Positions 1 to 9,165 of a stretch of DNA of 64,000 bases are shown here, one piece after another; the first letter of the stretch is position 1; every line of letters starts with the position of its first letter. Below the pieces are notes generated by a model that did no database searches, was not told the origin of the DNA, and worked only from the letters and a program-made list of their open reading frames with translations. Origin of the DNA: Sorangium cellulosum So ce56. Lineage in GTDB: Bacteria; Myxococcota_A; Polyangia; Polyangiales; Polyangiaceae. Location of the stretch: the NCBI RefSeq assembly GCF_000067165.1, contig NC_010162.1, positions 11,210,501 to 11,274,500 of the forward strand, written 5' to 3'. The translations under genes were made by a program, and so were the position numbers.

Positions 1-133
1 CACGCGCGCTGAGCCGCCTGCGCGCGCCAGCCACGCGCGCTGAGCCGCCTGCGCGCGCCAGCCACGCGCGCTGAGCCGCCTGCGCGCGCCGGCCACGCGC
101 GCTGAGCCGCCTGCGCGCGCCGGCCACGCGCGA
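1..133. repeat. 31-bp tandem repeat, four full copies plus a partial fifth
   Basis: Four copies of a 31-bp GC-rich unit beginning CACGCGCGCTGAGCCGCCTG run from the window edge, followed by a partial copy that ends near 133. Copies differ mainly by CAGC versus CGGC at the junction. The array may extend left beyond the window. It lies upstream of the gene at 312. Nothing indicates a CRISPR array, since the copies abut with no spacers. Confidence 0.9.
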
Positions 134-311
134 GCAGCCCACCGCGCGGCGCTGTCGTGTTCATCCGGGGCGCATCCAGTTTCCTGGCGCGCTTCCCTGC
201 CCGCCCTTGTAGACTCGCCCCCGCCGGACGCGCCCGCGTCTCGGCTCCGGCGCACGACGGTCCCGCCGACGCGGCCGGACCTCGCGCGTCTCTCCGGGAG
301 GACTTCTCAAC

Positions 312-929
312 GTGTCCGCATCGATGCCTCCGTCGTCCCAGCAGATCCCGGGAAAATCCGGCGGCCCTGGGCCTTACATCGCAGGAATGGTCGTCCTTGC
401 TGCGCTCATGGCGGGCCTGCTCTACTGGAAGCTCCGCCCGGAGCCGGCCGCGCCGCCGGCCGCGCCGACCGTCGCTGTCCCCGCCGAGACGAAGCCCGCG
501 GAGCCTCCGCCGCTGTTCGCGCCCCCGCCGCCGCCGCCCGTCGAGGAGGTCGAGGACGCCGGCGTGGACGCCGGCAAGGTCGCGTCGGGGCAGGGCCCGG
601 CCACCACCGGCAAGTCGCCTTGCTCCGGCAAGTGCGGCGACGGCGCGACCTCGCCCGAGCTCGACTCCGCCGTCCTGGGGCTCGCTCGCTCGGCGCAGGG
701 TTGTTATAACCGCGCGCTGCGCACCTCGGAGGTCTCCGGCAAGCTGACGGTGAGCGTGCAGGTCGCCTCCAACGGCGCGGTGTGCAGCGCCTCGATCCTC
801 AACGACACGGTGGGCTCGGGCGAGATTGCGTCTTGCGTCCTGGGACGTTTCCGCGGCAAATCACTGCCTCCGCCGCAGAGCGGATGCGTCGTGGTGAACG
901 TTCCGATCAACTTCACCATCAAGCAATAG
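312..929 (+). CDS. membrane-anchored protein with AgmX/PglI-type (TonB C-like) C-terminal domain
   Basis: A 205-residue protein with one membrane segment at about residues 22-42, then a Pro/Ala-rich linker (residues 45-80) and a C-terminal domain of about 90 residues. That domain has the pattern of the AgmX/PglI C-terminal family of myxobacteria: a CYNRAL-type start, a GKLTVSV strand and paired cysteines. The family resembles the TonB C-terminal domain and is expected to act in the periplasm. The GTG start at 312 is chosen because GGGAGGA lies about 10 bases upstream; the ATG at 324 would be too far from it. The protein at 10889-12811 ends in a related domain. The exact partner is unknown. 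Confidence 0.75.
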   Translation: MSASMPPSSQQIPGKSGGPGPYIAGMVVLAALMAGLLYWKLRPEPAAPPAAPTVAVPAETKPAEPPPLFAPPPPPPVEEVEDAGVDAGKVASGQGPATTGKSPCSGKCGDGATSPELDSAVLGLARSAQGCYNRALRTSEVSGKLTVSVQVASNGAVCSASILNDTVGSGEIASCVLGRFRGKSLPPPQSGCVVVNVPINFTIKQ

Positions 930-939
930 GAAGCAGCCG

Positions 940-1359
940 ATGCGAACGCTCCCCCCCCGGATGGCCAGCTTGCTCCTCCTCGCGCTCGCGCTCGCGCCGC
1001 TCGCCGTGCAGAGCGCCGCGTGCCACGTCGATGAAGGAACCACGGCGCTCTGTGACAACAACCTCAACGCCGACCAGGGAATCGAGAACGATCCGGCCGG
1101 TTGCTATCAGCTCCCGTCCTGCGTGGTGAATGGCCAGCTGGCGGCCCCGGAGGAGTGCTGCAAGAACGCGGAGGGCCTCGTCAACCTGGAGTGCGTCAAG
1201 GGGTATGCGTCGCGGACCTCCTCGGCCAGCACGGGCGGCGACGGTGGCTCGGACGGCGATGGGGGAAGCGGCGGCTCGGACGGCGACGGGGGAAGCGGCG
1301 GCTCGGGTGGAGCGGGCGGCTCGGGCGGCGCGGGCGGCGCCGGGGGGAGCGGCGGCTAG
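940..1359 (+). CDS. small secreted protein with Cys-containing head and Gly/Ser/Asp-rich tail
   Basis: A 139-residue protein with an N-terminal hydrophobic signal (residues 8-25) and a cysteine at the likely cleavage site (AAC). It is possibly a lipoprotein, although the lipobox is not canonical. A central region with several cysteines (residues 28-85) is followed by a low-complexity GGSDGDGGSGG tail. The tail is encoded by a 27-bp DNA repeat at about 1246-1326. AGGAAG overlapping the previous stop gives a good ribosome site, so it is probably cotranscribed with the gene at 312. No function recognised; such Gly-rich tails are frequent in myxobacterial exoproteins. Confidence 0.65.
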   Translation: MRTLPPRMASLLLLALALAPLAVQSAACHVDEGTTALCDNNLNADQGIENDPAGCYQLPSCVVNGQLAAPEECCKNAEGLVNLECVKGYASRTSSASTGGDGGSDGDGGSGGSDGDGGSGGSGGAGGSGGAGGAGGSGG

Positions 1360-1380
1360 GCCGCGCGCGTCGATCGCGCC

Positions 1381-2259
1381 GTGGCGAGGAGCGCCGCTTC
1401 GAGCCGGGGGATCCTGCTCTCGGTCGCCTACGATGGGCGCCCGTTCGCGGGCTTCGCTCGCCAGCGCGACCAGCGCACGGTCTCGGGAGAGCTGCTCGGC
1501 GCGCTGCGCGTCATCGACCCCGGCATCCGCGAGATCCGCGGCGCGAGCCGCACCGACGCGGGCGTCCACGCGCGCGACCAGCGGGTCGCCTTCGACACGA
1601 CGGCGCCGCTGCCGCCGCGCGGCTGGGTCCTCGCGACGGCGCGCCACCTCCCGGACGAGATCGTGATCCGGCGCGCGGCCGTGGTGCGCCTCGGCTTCTC
1701 GCCGCGCTTCGAGAGCCTCCGCAAGCGCTACCGCTACCTGATCCTCCGGGATCTGGTCCGCGACCCGTTCCTCAGCCGTCGCGCCTGGCGGGTCGAGGGC
1801 ATCACGGACGAGGCGATCGAGCGGGCGCGCGCCGAGGCGCTCGCGGCGAAGGGCACCCACGACTTCGCCGCGTTCCGGACGAGCGCGGACGAGCGGACGA
1901 CCACCGTGCGGACGCTGTACGGCGTCGAGCTGTCGCTCGATCCCGCGGACCCGCGCGTCGTGCGGATCGACGTCGAGGGGAACGCGTTCCTGCACAACAT
2001 GGTGCGCATCCTGGTCGGCACCTTGATGGACGTGGCGCGCGGCCACCTCGCGCCCGGCGCGATCGCGCGCGCGCTCTCGTCGCTGGACCGGCGCGACGCA
2101 GGGATCACGGCGCCGCCGGACGGGCTCTACCTCGAGCGCATCCACCTGCGCGACGACGGGCAGGAGGCCTGGCCGGCGGGGCCTTCCGACGGAGGCTCGG
2201 CGGACGACGCCGCACCGGTGGACCTCGGCGCGCCGGCGGAGCGCGCCCCCGAGGAGTGA
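1381..2259 (+). CDS. truA: tRNA pseudouridine synthase A
   Basis: TruA converts uridines 38-40 in the anticodon stem of tRNAs to pseudouridine. The 292-residue protein carries the family signature RTDAGVHA with the catalytic aspartate at residue 59. It also has the YDGRPFAGF start and the NAFLHNMVR motif of the second half. Length is slightly above the usual 245-270, owing to an acidic/Ala-rich C-terminal tail of about 30 residues after the YLERIHL segment. It starts with GTG without a clear Shine-Dalgarno sequence, 21 bases after the preceding stop. Confidence 0.93.
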   Translation: MARSAASSRGILLSVAYDGRPFAGFARQRDQRTVSGELLGALRVIDPGIREIRGASRTDAGVHARDQRVAFDTTAPLPPRGWVLATARHLPDEIVIRRAAVVRLGFSPRFESLRKRYRYLILRDLVRDPFLSRRAWRVEGITDEAIERARAEALAAKGTHDFAAFRTSADERTTTVRTLYGVELSLDPADPRVVRIDVEGNAFLHNMVRILVGTLMDVARGHLAPGAIARALSSLDRRDAGITAPPDGLYLERIHLRDDGQEAWPAGPSDGGSADDAAPVDLGAPAERAPEE

Positions 2260-2338
2260 CGCCGCCCGTCGCCGCGCGTCACACAGAATCCACCGCGGAC
2301 ACATGGACGGCCCGCGCTCGCCTTGGTAGCACAGCGAC

Positions 2339-3541
2339 GTGCACGTCGGACTGGACCGCCTCCCGGATCTTCCGCAGCTCCAGCGCCTCCGTTCGACTCG
2401 CCTGGGGGTCCTTGCGCACCCGGCGAGCGTCGATCGCGAGCTGACCCACATCGCCTTCGTCCTCGAGCGCCTCGGCGTGCGCCCGCGCCTCTTCTTCGGC
2501 CCGGAGCACGGCTATGGCGGCGAGGCGCAGGACATGGCGACGGTGATGAGCAGCGTCGACGCGCGCTCCGGCGCGGGCATCGTCAGCCTGTACGGCGACA
2601 GCTTCGAGGATCTCTCGCCTTCCGCGGCGGATCTCGCGCAGATCGACGTGCTCCTCATCGATCTCGCCGACGTCGGCGCGCGGTACTACACGTTCGTCTG
2701 GACGGCGCTCCTCGCGCTGCGGGCGGCCCACGCGGCGGGCGTGCACGTCGTGCTGCTCGACCGGCCGAACCCCCTCGGGGGCGCGGCGGAGAGCGTCGAG
2801 GGCGCGACGCAGGCGCCGGGGTTCCTGTCGTTCGTCGGCCTGGAGCCGGTGCCCATCCGCCACTCGCTCACGGTGGGCGAGCTGGTCGCGCTCTTCGCGC
2901 GGCGCGAGGGCATCCCGCTCGGCGACGTCGCCTGCGGGCTGCAGGTCGTGGCGGTCGAGGGTCATCGCCGGGAGGCGCTCGCGTCCGGGTGGGATCGCCC
3001 GTTCGTCTTGCCGTCGCCCAACATGCCGACGGCGGACACCGCGCTCGTCTACCCGGGCGGCTGCCTGCTGGAGGGGACGAACCTGTCGGAGGGCCGCGGC
3101 ACGACGCGCCCGTTCGAGATCGTGGGCGCCCCCTGGCTCGACGGCCGCGATCTCGCCGCGCGCCTCGCGTCCACGGCGCTGCCGGGCTTCGTCGCGCGGC
3201 CGCTCACCTTCCGCCCCACCTTCCAGAAGCACGCGGGCAAGATCTGCGGCGGCGTCCAGATCCACGTCACCGATCCGCGCGCCTTCCGCCCGGTCGCGAC
3301 GTACGTCGCGCTCATCGCGTTCGCCTGCAGGCAGCAGCCCGAGCAGTTCCGCTTCCGCACCGAGCGGTACGAGTACGTCGACACGATCCCGGCCTTCGAT
3401 CTGCTCACCGGCTCCGCTGCCGCGCGCCTCGCCATCGCGGCCGGCGAGGATCCGCTGGCGATCGCCATGGACGTGTCGCGCGCGGATCCGGCCTGGCCCG
3501 AGGTGATGCGGGAGGCGCAGGCAGCCGTCTCCGCCTGCTGA
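2339..3541 (+). CDS. namZ: DUF1343 / NamZ-type exo-beta-N-acetylmuramidase
   Basis: A 400-residue member of the DUF1343 family, whose characterised member is Bacillus NamZ, an exo-lyzing N-acetylmuramidase in peptidoglycan turnover. Signature segments are FFGPEHGYGG (about residue 51), LIDLADVGARYYTF, LLDRPNPLGG and the LEGTNLSEGRGTT block. The family name is certain from these blocks; the enzymatic role follows from the characterised relative. No signal peptide is evident with the GTG start at 2339, so it looks cytoplasmic, acting on recycled muropeptides, unless the true start lies elsewhere. It follows truA by 79 bases. Confidence 0.85.
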   Translation: MHVGLDRLPDLPQLQRLRSTRLGVLAHPASVDRELTHIAFVLERLGVRPRLFFGPEHGYGGEAQDMATVMSSVDARSGAGIVSLYGDSFEDLSPSAADLAQIDVLLIDLADVGARYYTFVWTALLALRAAHAAGVHVVLLDRPNPLGGAAESVEGATQAPGFLSFVGLEPVPIRHSLTVGELVALFARREGIPLGDVACGLQVVAVEGHRREALASGWDRPFVLPSPNMPTADTALVYPGGCLLEGTNLSEGRGTTRPFEIVGAPWLDGRDLAARLASTALPGFVARPLTFRPTFQKHAGKICGGVQIHVTDPRAFRPVATYVALIAFACRQQPEQFRFRTERYEYVDTIPAFDLLTGSAAARLAIAAGEDPLAIAMDVSRADPAWPEVMREAQAAVSAC

Positions 3542-3557
3542 GCGCCGCCCGCGCGGC

Positions 3558-3944
3558 TCAGCGATCGTAGCGGTCGTACGGCTCCTGCCGGGAGGCGGCG
3601 CCGGTCGAGTACCTCGTGCCGAGGGCGACGAGCACGATGGCGAGCCCGGTGACCACGAAGAAGGTCCGCGCCGGGAGCTCGGCGGAGAACCCGAACAGCC
3701 AGGGCGACGCGAGGAGCGCGGCGGCGAGGGAGGTCTCCAGCGCGCCGTGCACCGAAAACGGGATCATCCTGGCGGCGCCGAGCGGCTGATCGGACAGCAG
3801 CGTCACGACGAGCTGCGCCACGGCGGCGACGTAGCAGACCGCCGTGGGCACCGGATCGAGGCGGAGCGCGAGCGGCGCGAGCGCGAGCAGGACGACGACC
3901 GCGTAATCGACGTATCCATGGTGGCGGGGAGATAGAAGCTTCAT
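3558..3944 (-). CDS. small membrane protein of the SPW-repeat type
   Basis: A 128-residue protein with four hydrophobic segments and an ASPWLFGF motif typical of SPW-repeat membrane proteins. The ATG at 3944 is chosen over a longer upstream frame because AAGGAGG sits 5-6 bases before it and the upstream extension is Arg/Pro-rich without structure. It is convergent with the DUF1343 gene, 17 bases from its stop. No biochemical function is known for this family; it probably sits in the inner membrane. Confidence 0.75.
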   Translation of the reverse strand: MKLLSPRHHGYVDYAVVVLLALAPLALRLDPVPTAVCYVAAVAQLVVTLLSDQPLGAARMIPFSVHGALETSLAAALLASPWLFGFSAELPARTFFVVTGLAIVLVALGTRYSTGAASRQEPYDRYDR

Positions 3945-4385
3945 CGGTGCCTCCTTGGAGGAGCTCCCCTCACCCGGTGCATCGCATGTGCCGGTGAGCG
4001 GCTGTCGGCGCGCGCGCCCCGGCCGCTCCGGAACGCAGGGCCGGCCACGATCAGCGTGGTTGTCGCTCGCCCGGGACGGGCAGGAGGGGTGCTCGTCGTG
4101 CTCACACGAAGGGAGTGGAGGGCGCGAGTGAACCCGATCCGGCACGAAGCGGGGCAGGGTGGCTCACCGGAGCTCTGGACCTTCACGCTTTCTCTCGCCG
4201 AGCGCGCAGCCCCGAGAGGGCCTCTCCGGGGTCCAGCGCGCGTCGCCGTCACCTCGCGCACGTTCGAGACACACGGTGTCTCCGAGGCCTGGGTCTTCAG
4301 GATCTCCTGGCCGCGGGCGGAGCTCCGCTCGCCGCCGAGCCCGTGGCCCCGGAGCGCGTCGCCGAGCCCCCCGCGGATCCGGCGC
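3945..4385. other. gene-free stretch between two minus-strand genes
   Basis: About 440 bases lie between the SPW protein start and the end of the HD-domain gene. They hold the AAGGAGG ribosome site of the SPW gene and presumably its promoter. The frames open here are Arg/Pro-rich and show no domain, so nothing further is called. Confidence 0.5.
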
Positions 4386-4934
4386 TCAGCCCGTCGACAG
4401 CAGCTCGTCGAGCACGGCCCCGTACTCGTCGAGCAGCGGGTGCGGCGGCAGGCCGCGGCACATCGCGCGCAGCTCTTCGAACCTCGCGATCTGCATGTCC
4501 CTGCCGCGCTTGAACATCGACCACGGATCGCCGTGCTCGCGCGCGCAGACGATGATCGACTGGAAGTTGTCTATCTTGTCAGCCAGCGTGATCGCTTGCG
4601 CGTCCCAGGGCTTCTTCGGGAACGCCTCGAGATAGAGCCGCTTGCGGTCTTCCCAGGGCAGCGCCCTGTCCTGCTCGGTCACGTGGCGGACGAGCGTGGC
4701 GACGCGATCGCCGAAGCGCTGGCTCAGCTCGTCGAACGTGACGCCCTGGTCCTCCATGGCGTCGTGCAGCGCGCCGGCCGCGACGACCTCCTCGTCGAAG
4801 CCGTGGCGCGCGAGCAGGACCGCCACGCCGGCGAGGTGGCTGATGTAGGGGACGTCGGCGTTCGGATACTTGCGCTTCTGGGCTCGATGCCAGACCGCCG
4901 CCTGGTCGAGCGCGCGCTTGAGGAGGGTGCCCAT
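4386..4934 (-). CDS. HD-domain phosphohydrolase of the RelA/SpoT-hydrolase type
   Basis: A 182-residue single-domain protein. It shows the ordered histidine and aspartate motifs of HD hydrolases related to the (p)ppGpp hydrolase half of RelA/SpoT: an SHLAGVAVLL segment near residue 32, HDAMED near residue 57 and ADKIDN near residue 118. It lacks synthetase and TGS domains. By family it would hydrolyse a nucleotide phosphate ester with a bound metal ion; whether the substrate is (p)ppGpp cannot be told from sequence. It stands alone, with 656 gene-free bases upstream. Confidence 0.8.
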   Translation of the reverse strand: MGTLLKRALDQAAVWHRAQKRKYPNADVPYISHLAGVAVLLARHGFDEEVVAAGALHDAMEDQGVTFDELSQRFGDRVATLVRHVTEQDRALPWEDRKRLYLEAFPKKPWDAQAITLADKIDNFQSIIVCAREHGDPWSMFKRGRDMQIARFEELRAMCRGLPPHPLLDEYGAVLDELLSTG

Positions 4935-5590
4935 CGCGATGTCCCGCCAACCATAGCCGCTCGGCGTCCAGAGCGCCCCCTGTCCCGTCCAGCAGGTCCT
5001 CCGTCCGGGGATCGGAGCCCGCGGCCTTCGAGGCTCGCCCTTGAAGGCCGCGGCGGTTCGAGCGCCCCGCGTGCCATGCGCTCGGTGAGCGGCGTGCGCC
5101 GAGCGCGCTCGCTGCGCGGCGGGCAGGCGCCACGAGGGGCGCGCCGGGCAGGCGCCACGAGGGGCGCGCCGGGCGAGGTGTGCGGCGCGCCGGGGCCGCC
5201 GCGACGACAGCGGCTCTCCCGGCCCTCTCTGCGGCTCGACGGTCCCTCTCGTTCAGTCGTCCGGCGCGCAGCGCGGGATATCCGCTCTTCGACGAGGTCG
5301 ACTTCGCCCGCGCGGCACAGCCCGCTCGCGGCGGCGTCGCTGCGATGAAGCGCGCGCCGCCTGCGCGCGATCGCCTCTCGTTCGTTCAGCGGATCGGGGA
5401 ATGCGCTGGGGGTGGCGCGGAATACTCGGGGAATGGTCCGGGGAATGGTCCGGGGAGGTACGCGCAAGTCCTACGAACATGCGGACGACGTCGCTCGTTG
5501 CTCAAGACTCCGCACTTGCCGACCTGTATACTCATCCGCGACAGCGTCTTATATCGTCATGCGAAACCCGCCGATGCAGGGTGCCACCTC
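4935..5590. other. gene-free stretch upstream of the OmpA-family gene
   Basis: About 650 bases without a convincing gene; the open frames are Arg/Ala/Pro-rich shadows. It contains the 25-bp duplication at 5121-5170 and a duplicated GGGGAATGGTCC near 5435-5460. A more AT-rich segment (5515-5560), with TATACT and TATATCGT, precedes the OmpA-family gene and is the likely promoter zone. Confidence 0.5.
5121..5170. repeat. 25-bp direct duplication
   Basis: Two back-to-back identical copies of a 25-bp unit beginning GGGCAGGCGCCACGAGG lie in the gene-free region between the HD-domain gene and the OmpA-family gene. No function is apparent. Confidence 0.85.
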
Positions 5591-7423
5591 ATGAGACTTT
5601 GGCCTCTCCGTTCGCTTGCCGCCGCGCTGGCCGCCCTCGTCGTCGTCCCTCTCCTTCCCGCGCCCGCGCACGGGCAGGACGCGCCGGTCAACCCCGGAGG
5701 CATGGCCCTGAGCCGCTTCGTGCCGGCGCCGGCCGGGGACCGCATGTTCAGCGTGCCGTCGCCGTTCGTGGCAGGGCACCTCACACCGCATGTGATGCTG
5801 CTCGCCGATTACGCGAGCAACCCGCTCGTCCTGCGCCGCGAGCGCGACGGCGCGGAGATCGGCGCGGTCGTCAGCGATCAGCTCACGTTCCACCTCGGCG
5901 CGTCGCTCCCGCTCTGGAACAAGCTGAGCGTCGACCTCGATGCGCCGCTCACCGCGCTGCAGTCCGGCGACAGCCCGAGCGGCGGCGGCCAGCAGTTCCC
6001 GTCGCCGAGCGGCGCGGCGCTCGGCGACGTGCGGCTCGGCGCGCGCCTGCAGCTCCATGGCGCGTACCATGACCCGTTCCAGCTCGCCGTCGGCGCCTAC
6101 GTCTGGTTGCCGACCGGCGCGGACGACTCGTTCGTGAGCGACGGGAGCGTCCGGGCGATGCCGTACGTCGCGGCCGGCGGCCGCATGGATCGGCTCGTCT
6201 GGTCGACCGCGCTGGGCACCGAGGTCCGGCGCTCCCAGTCGTTCGGCGGCGTGGCGCAGGGGACGATGCTCACGCTGGGCGGCGGCGTCGGGTTCCTCGC
6301 GATGGACGGCCGGCTCCAGGTGGGGCCGGAGCTCAGCGCCGCGATGGTGCTCGAGGACATCAGCAGTCGCTCGACCAACGCGGAGCTCCTCCTCGACGCG
6401 AGGTATCGATTCCTGCCCTTCATGGAGGCGGGCATCGGCGTCGGGCCGGGGATCACCTCGGGCATCGGGACGCCGGACGTGCGCGCCGTCGCGATGGCCG
6501 CCTTCACGCCGGAGCAGCCGACCGATCAGGACAGGGACGGCATCGGCGACCTCGAGGACGCGTGCCCGAGCGTGCCGGGCGTGCGCAGCGGCGACCCGAA
6601 GAAGAACGGCTGCCCGCCGCCGCCGGACCGCGACGCCGACGGCATCGTCGACGCCGAGGACGCCTGCCCCGCCGTCGCCGGCGTGCGCAGCGACGACCCG
6701 AAGAAGAACGGCTGCCCGCCGCCGCCGGACCGCGACGCCGACGGCATCGTCGACGCCGAGGACGCCTGCCCCGCCGTCGCCGGCGTGCGCAGCGACGACC
6801 CGAAGAAGAACGGCTGCCCGCCGGACCGGGACGACGACGGCGTGGCCGACGCCGAGGACGCGTGCCCCGACGTCAAGGGGGTCCGCTCGAAGGATCCGGC
6901 GAAGAACGGCTGCCCGCGCGACACCGACGGCGACACGTTCCGCGACGACGTGGACGCCTGCCCGAGGGAGAAGGGCTTCGCGGATCCGGATCCGGAGAAG
7001 AACGGCTGCCCGAAGGCGGTCCGCGTGACCGAGAAGCACGTGGTGATCCTCCAGCAGGTGCAGTTCGACACGGACAAGGCCACCATCAAGCCGGTGAGCG
7101 ATCCGCTGCTCGACGAGGTCGCCGAGGTGCTGAAGGAGCACCCGGAGATCGTGCTCATCGAGATCCAGGGTCACACCGACAACCGGGGCACGGTGGAGCA
7201 CAACAGGATCCTGTCGCAGAACCGCGCCAACTCCGTCATGGCCGCGCTGGTCCGCCGCGGCATCGATTCGACGCGGCTGACGGCCCAGGGCTACGGCCGG
7301 GAGCAGCCCATCGACGACAACGCGACGGAAGCCGGGAGGCAGCGGAACCGGCGAGTCCAGTTCAACATCATCAAAAAGGCCGCGTACAAGCCGCAGGCTG
7401 ATGAGACCGGAGAGGATCGATGA
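5591..7423 (+). CDS. OmpA-family outer-membrane protein with thrombospondin type-3 repeats
   Basis: A 610-residue protein. The signal peptide spans about residues 1-30, with a likely cut after AHG. A region of about 270 residues, probably a beta-barrel, follows. Then come Asp-rich thrombospondin type-3 calcium-binding repeats (about 312-475, pattern DRDADGIVDAEDACP) and a C-terminal OmpA domain (about 480-600). The OmpA domain keeps the peptidoglycan-binding pattern GHTDNRG and GRQRNRRVQF. It should tether the outer membrane to the cell wall. Two successive TSP3 repeats are encoded by almost identical 102-bp DNA units (6593-6796). The start at 5591 gives a clean signal peptide; the longer frame upstream has no such sequence. 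It overlaps the next gene by four bases (ATGA). Confidence 0.88.
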   Translation: MRLWPLRSLAAALAALVVVPLLPAPAHGQDAPVNPGGMALSRFVPAPAGDRMFSVPSPFVAGHLTPHVMLLADYASNPLVLRRERDGAEIGAVVSDQLTFHLGASLPLWNKLSVDLDAPLTALQSGDSPSGGGQQFPSPSGAALGDVRLGARLQLHGAYHDPFQLAVGAYVWLPTGADDSFVSDGSVRAMPYVAAGGRMDRLVWSTALGTEVRRSQSFGGVAQGTMLTLGGGVGFLAMDGRLQVGPELSAAMVLEDISSRSTNAELLLDARYRFLPFMEAGIGVGPGITSGIGTPDVRAVAMAAFTPEQPTDQDRDGIGDLEDACPSVPGVRSGDPKKNGCPPPPDRDADGIVDAEDACPAVAGVRSDDPKKNGCPPPPDRDADGIVDAEDACPAVAGVRSDDPKKNGCPPDRDDDGVADAEDACPDVKGVRSKDPAKNGCPRDTDGDTFRDDVDACPREKGFADPDPEKNGCPKAVRVTEKHVVILQQVQFDTDKATIKPVSDPLLDEVAEVLKEHPEIVLIEIQGHTDNRGTVEHNRILSQNRANSVMAALVRRGIDSTRLTAQGYGREQPIDDNATEAGRQRNRRVQFNIIKKAAYKPQADETGEDR

Positions 7424-9150
7424 GAAAGCAGTTGAGCATCACGGGGCTCGCGTCCCTCACGCTGATCGGGCTCACGACCGCCAGCGCGACGGCCGAGCCC
7501 AAGCTGCGCATACAGGTCGATCAGCAGGGCGACTTCGCTCTCATCGGGAGCTCGATCGGGCAGGAGTGCCGCTCCGCGACGCCGAGGCCCACGGAGGGCA
7601 CGATGGGCGCATGCGGCCAGTCGACCGTCGAGTCGGGGCCCGATCTCTTCTGGAGGTCCGACTCGCCTGCTGACGGCATGGCGGAGGCGAACCTCGATAT
7701 CACCCCGGAGATGGCGCGCACGACCGCGGTGCTGACGCTGCCCGACGGGGCGACGGTGACGCACGCGTTCCTGTACTGGGCCGCGCGCAACACCGCCGGC
7801 GCCGATCTGGAGGTGGAGCTCCACCACGCGGGCGGCTACGACGGCACCGTGACCGCCATCGACTCGGTCGAGACGGTGATCAACCAGGGGAAACCCAACG
7901 AGTCGCACAACTACCAGTCGGTCGCCGACATCACCTCGATCGTGAAGGAGAGCGGCGCCGGGGCTTACCGGGTGGGCGGCGTGGACGTCGTCGACGTGAG
8001 GGACAGCGACGACGACGTTGTCTTCGTGGCGTGGTGGATGGTGGTGTTTTACGAGGCGCCGAGATCGCCGATGCGCAACCTCGCGCTGTTCGACGGGCTC
8101 GACCGGGTCTCCGACGTGGGGTGGCAGCAGGTCGAGCTCTCGGGCTTCAAGGTGCCCGACGCCGGCTTCGTGGCGAAGCTGGGCATCGTCGCGTTCGAGG
8201 GCGACAACTCGAACACCGGTGACAGCGTGTTCTTCAACCCCAAGAACCCGGGGAAGCCCGATCTGGCCGAGGCGCTGAGCGACGAGCTGAACCCCGCCGA
8301 CAACTTCTTCAACAGCACCCGTTCGGCGCTCGGAAAGGCGGTGTCGGTGGAGGGCGATCTCCCGAGGATCCCGGGCACGCCTCAGAGCATGTCGGGGGTC
8401 GACATCGACATCGTGGATGTCAGCGCGAAGCTCAAGCCGGGGGACGATCGGGCCACGCTCGTCGCCACGAGCAAGGACGAGCTCTATTTCCTCGCGGGGT
8501 GGGTGACGTCGATCTCCAACTATGGGCCTGATTTCAGCAAATCGAGCAAGGTGGCCACGGATCTCGGCGGGCTGCCGACCTACCGCGGGGACACCGTCGA
8601 ATACCGCATCACGGCGACGAACACGGGCAATGACGAGGCCGTGGGCGCGGTGCTGACGGACGCGCTGCCTGCCGGGGTGACGTTCGTCCCTGGCTCGCTG
8701 TCGATCGTCGATGGGCCGAACGCCGGTCCCCAGACGGACGCGCCTGGTGACGACCTCGGGCAGTACGATCCCGCGACGCGGACCGTCACGTTCTGGCTCG
8801 GGGATGGGGCGGACGGCGCGAAGGGCGGGAGCATCCCTGTCGACGGCAGCGTGACGGTGCGCTTCGAGGTGACGGTCGACGCGGACGCGCCGGACCTCAT
8901 CAAGAACCAGGCGAAGATCGCCGCGGCGGGCGCGTTCGGCGCGCCGGTCAGCGACGATCCGACGGACGGCAACGGCGACGCTCCGGGCGCGCCGCCGACC
9001 GAGGTCGCCGTGGAGCCGGAGTCTTTCTACGCCGCCGGCAGCGGCATGCTCGGCCCCTGCGCGGCCAGCCCGCGAGGCCGGGATGGGAGCGCCGGCTGGC
9101 TCGCGGGGCTCGCGCTGGCGGGTCTGCTCTGCCGGCGGCGCAGGGGGTAG
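7420..9150 (+). CDS. DUF11-domain surface protein with MYXO-CTERM-like tail
   Basis: A 576-residue exported protein with a signal peptide (residues 1-25). A large N-terminal region of about 360 residues carries a TVTHAFLYWAA motif and an FLAGWVTSI segment seen in cell-surface proteins with DUF11 repeats. A DUF11 domain (about 385-510) follows, recognisable by YRITATNTGN and VTDALPAGVTF-like blocks. The last 35 residues have a cysteine, a hydrophobic helix and RRRR, the plan of the MYXO-CTERM sorting tail. That tail is processed and lipid-linked to put proteins on the myxobacterial surface. It is translationally coupled to the OmpA-family gene, so the two probably work at the same envelope site. 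Confidence 0.82.
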   Translation: MRKQLSITGLASLTLIGLTTASATAEPKLRIQVDQQGDFALIGSSIGQECRSATPRPTEGTMGACGQSTVESGPDLFWRSDSPADGMAEANLDITPEMARTTAVLTLPDGATVTHAFLYWAARNTAGADLEVELHHAGGYDGTVTAIDSVETVINQGKPNESHNYQSVADITSIVKESGAGAYRVGGVDVVDVRDSDDDVVFVAWWMVVFYEAPRSPMRNLALFDGLDRVSDVGWQQVELSGFKVPDAGFVAKLGIVAFEGDNSNTGDSVFFNPKNPGKPDLAEALSDELNPADNFFNSTRSALGKAVSVEGDLPRIPGTPQSMSGVDIDIVDVSAKLKPGDDRATLVATSKDELYFLAGWVTSISNYGPDFSKSSKVATDLGGLPTYRGDTVEYRITATNTGNDEAVGAVLTDALPAGVTFVPGSLSIVDGPNAGPQTDAPGDDLGQYDPATRTVTFWLGDGADGAKGGSIPVDGSVTVRFEVTVDADAPDLIKNQAKIAAAGAFGAPVSDDPTDGNGDAPGAPPTEVAVEPESFYAAGSGMLGPCAASPRGRDGSAGWLAGLALAGLLCRRRRG

Positions 9151-9165
9151 ACGATCACCGCCGCG

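Noticed and set aside
1..133. possible CRISPR array
   Set aside because: Units are contiguous with no spacers, and no cas genes are in the window.
919..2451. 510-codon minus-strand open frame opposite truA
   Set aside because: Arg/Ala/Val-rich antisense shadow produced by strong GC bias; truA on the plus strand has clear family motifs.
5549..7201. 550-codon minus-strand frame opposite the OmpA-family gene
   Set aside because: Low-complexity Val/Arg/Ala repeats mirror the TSP3-coding DNA.
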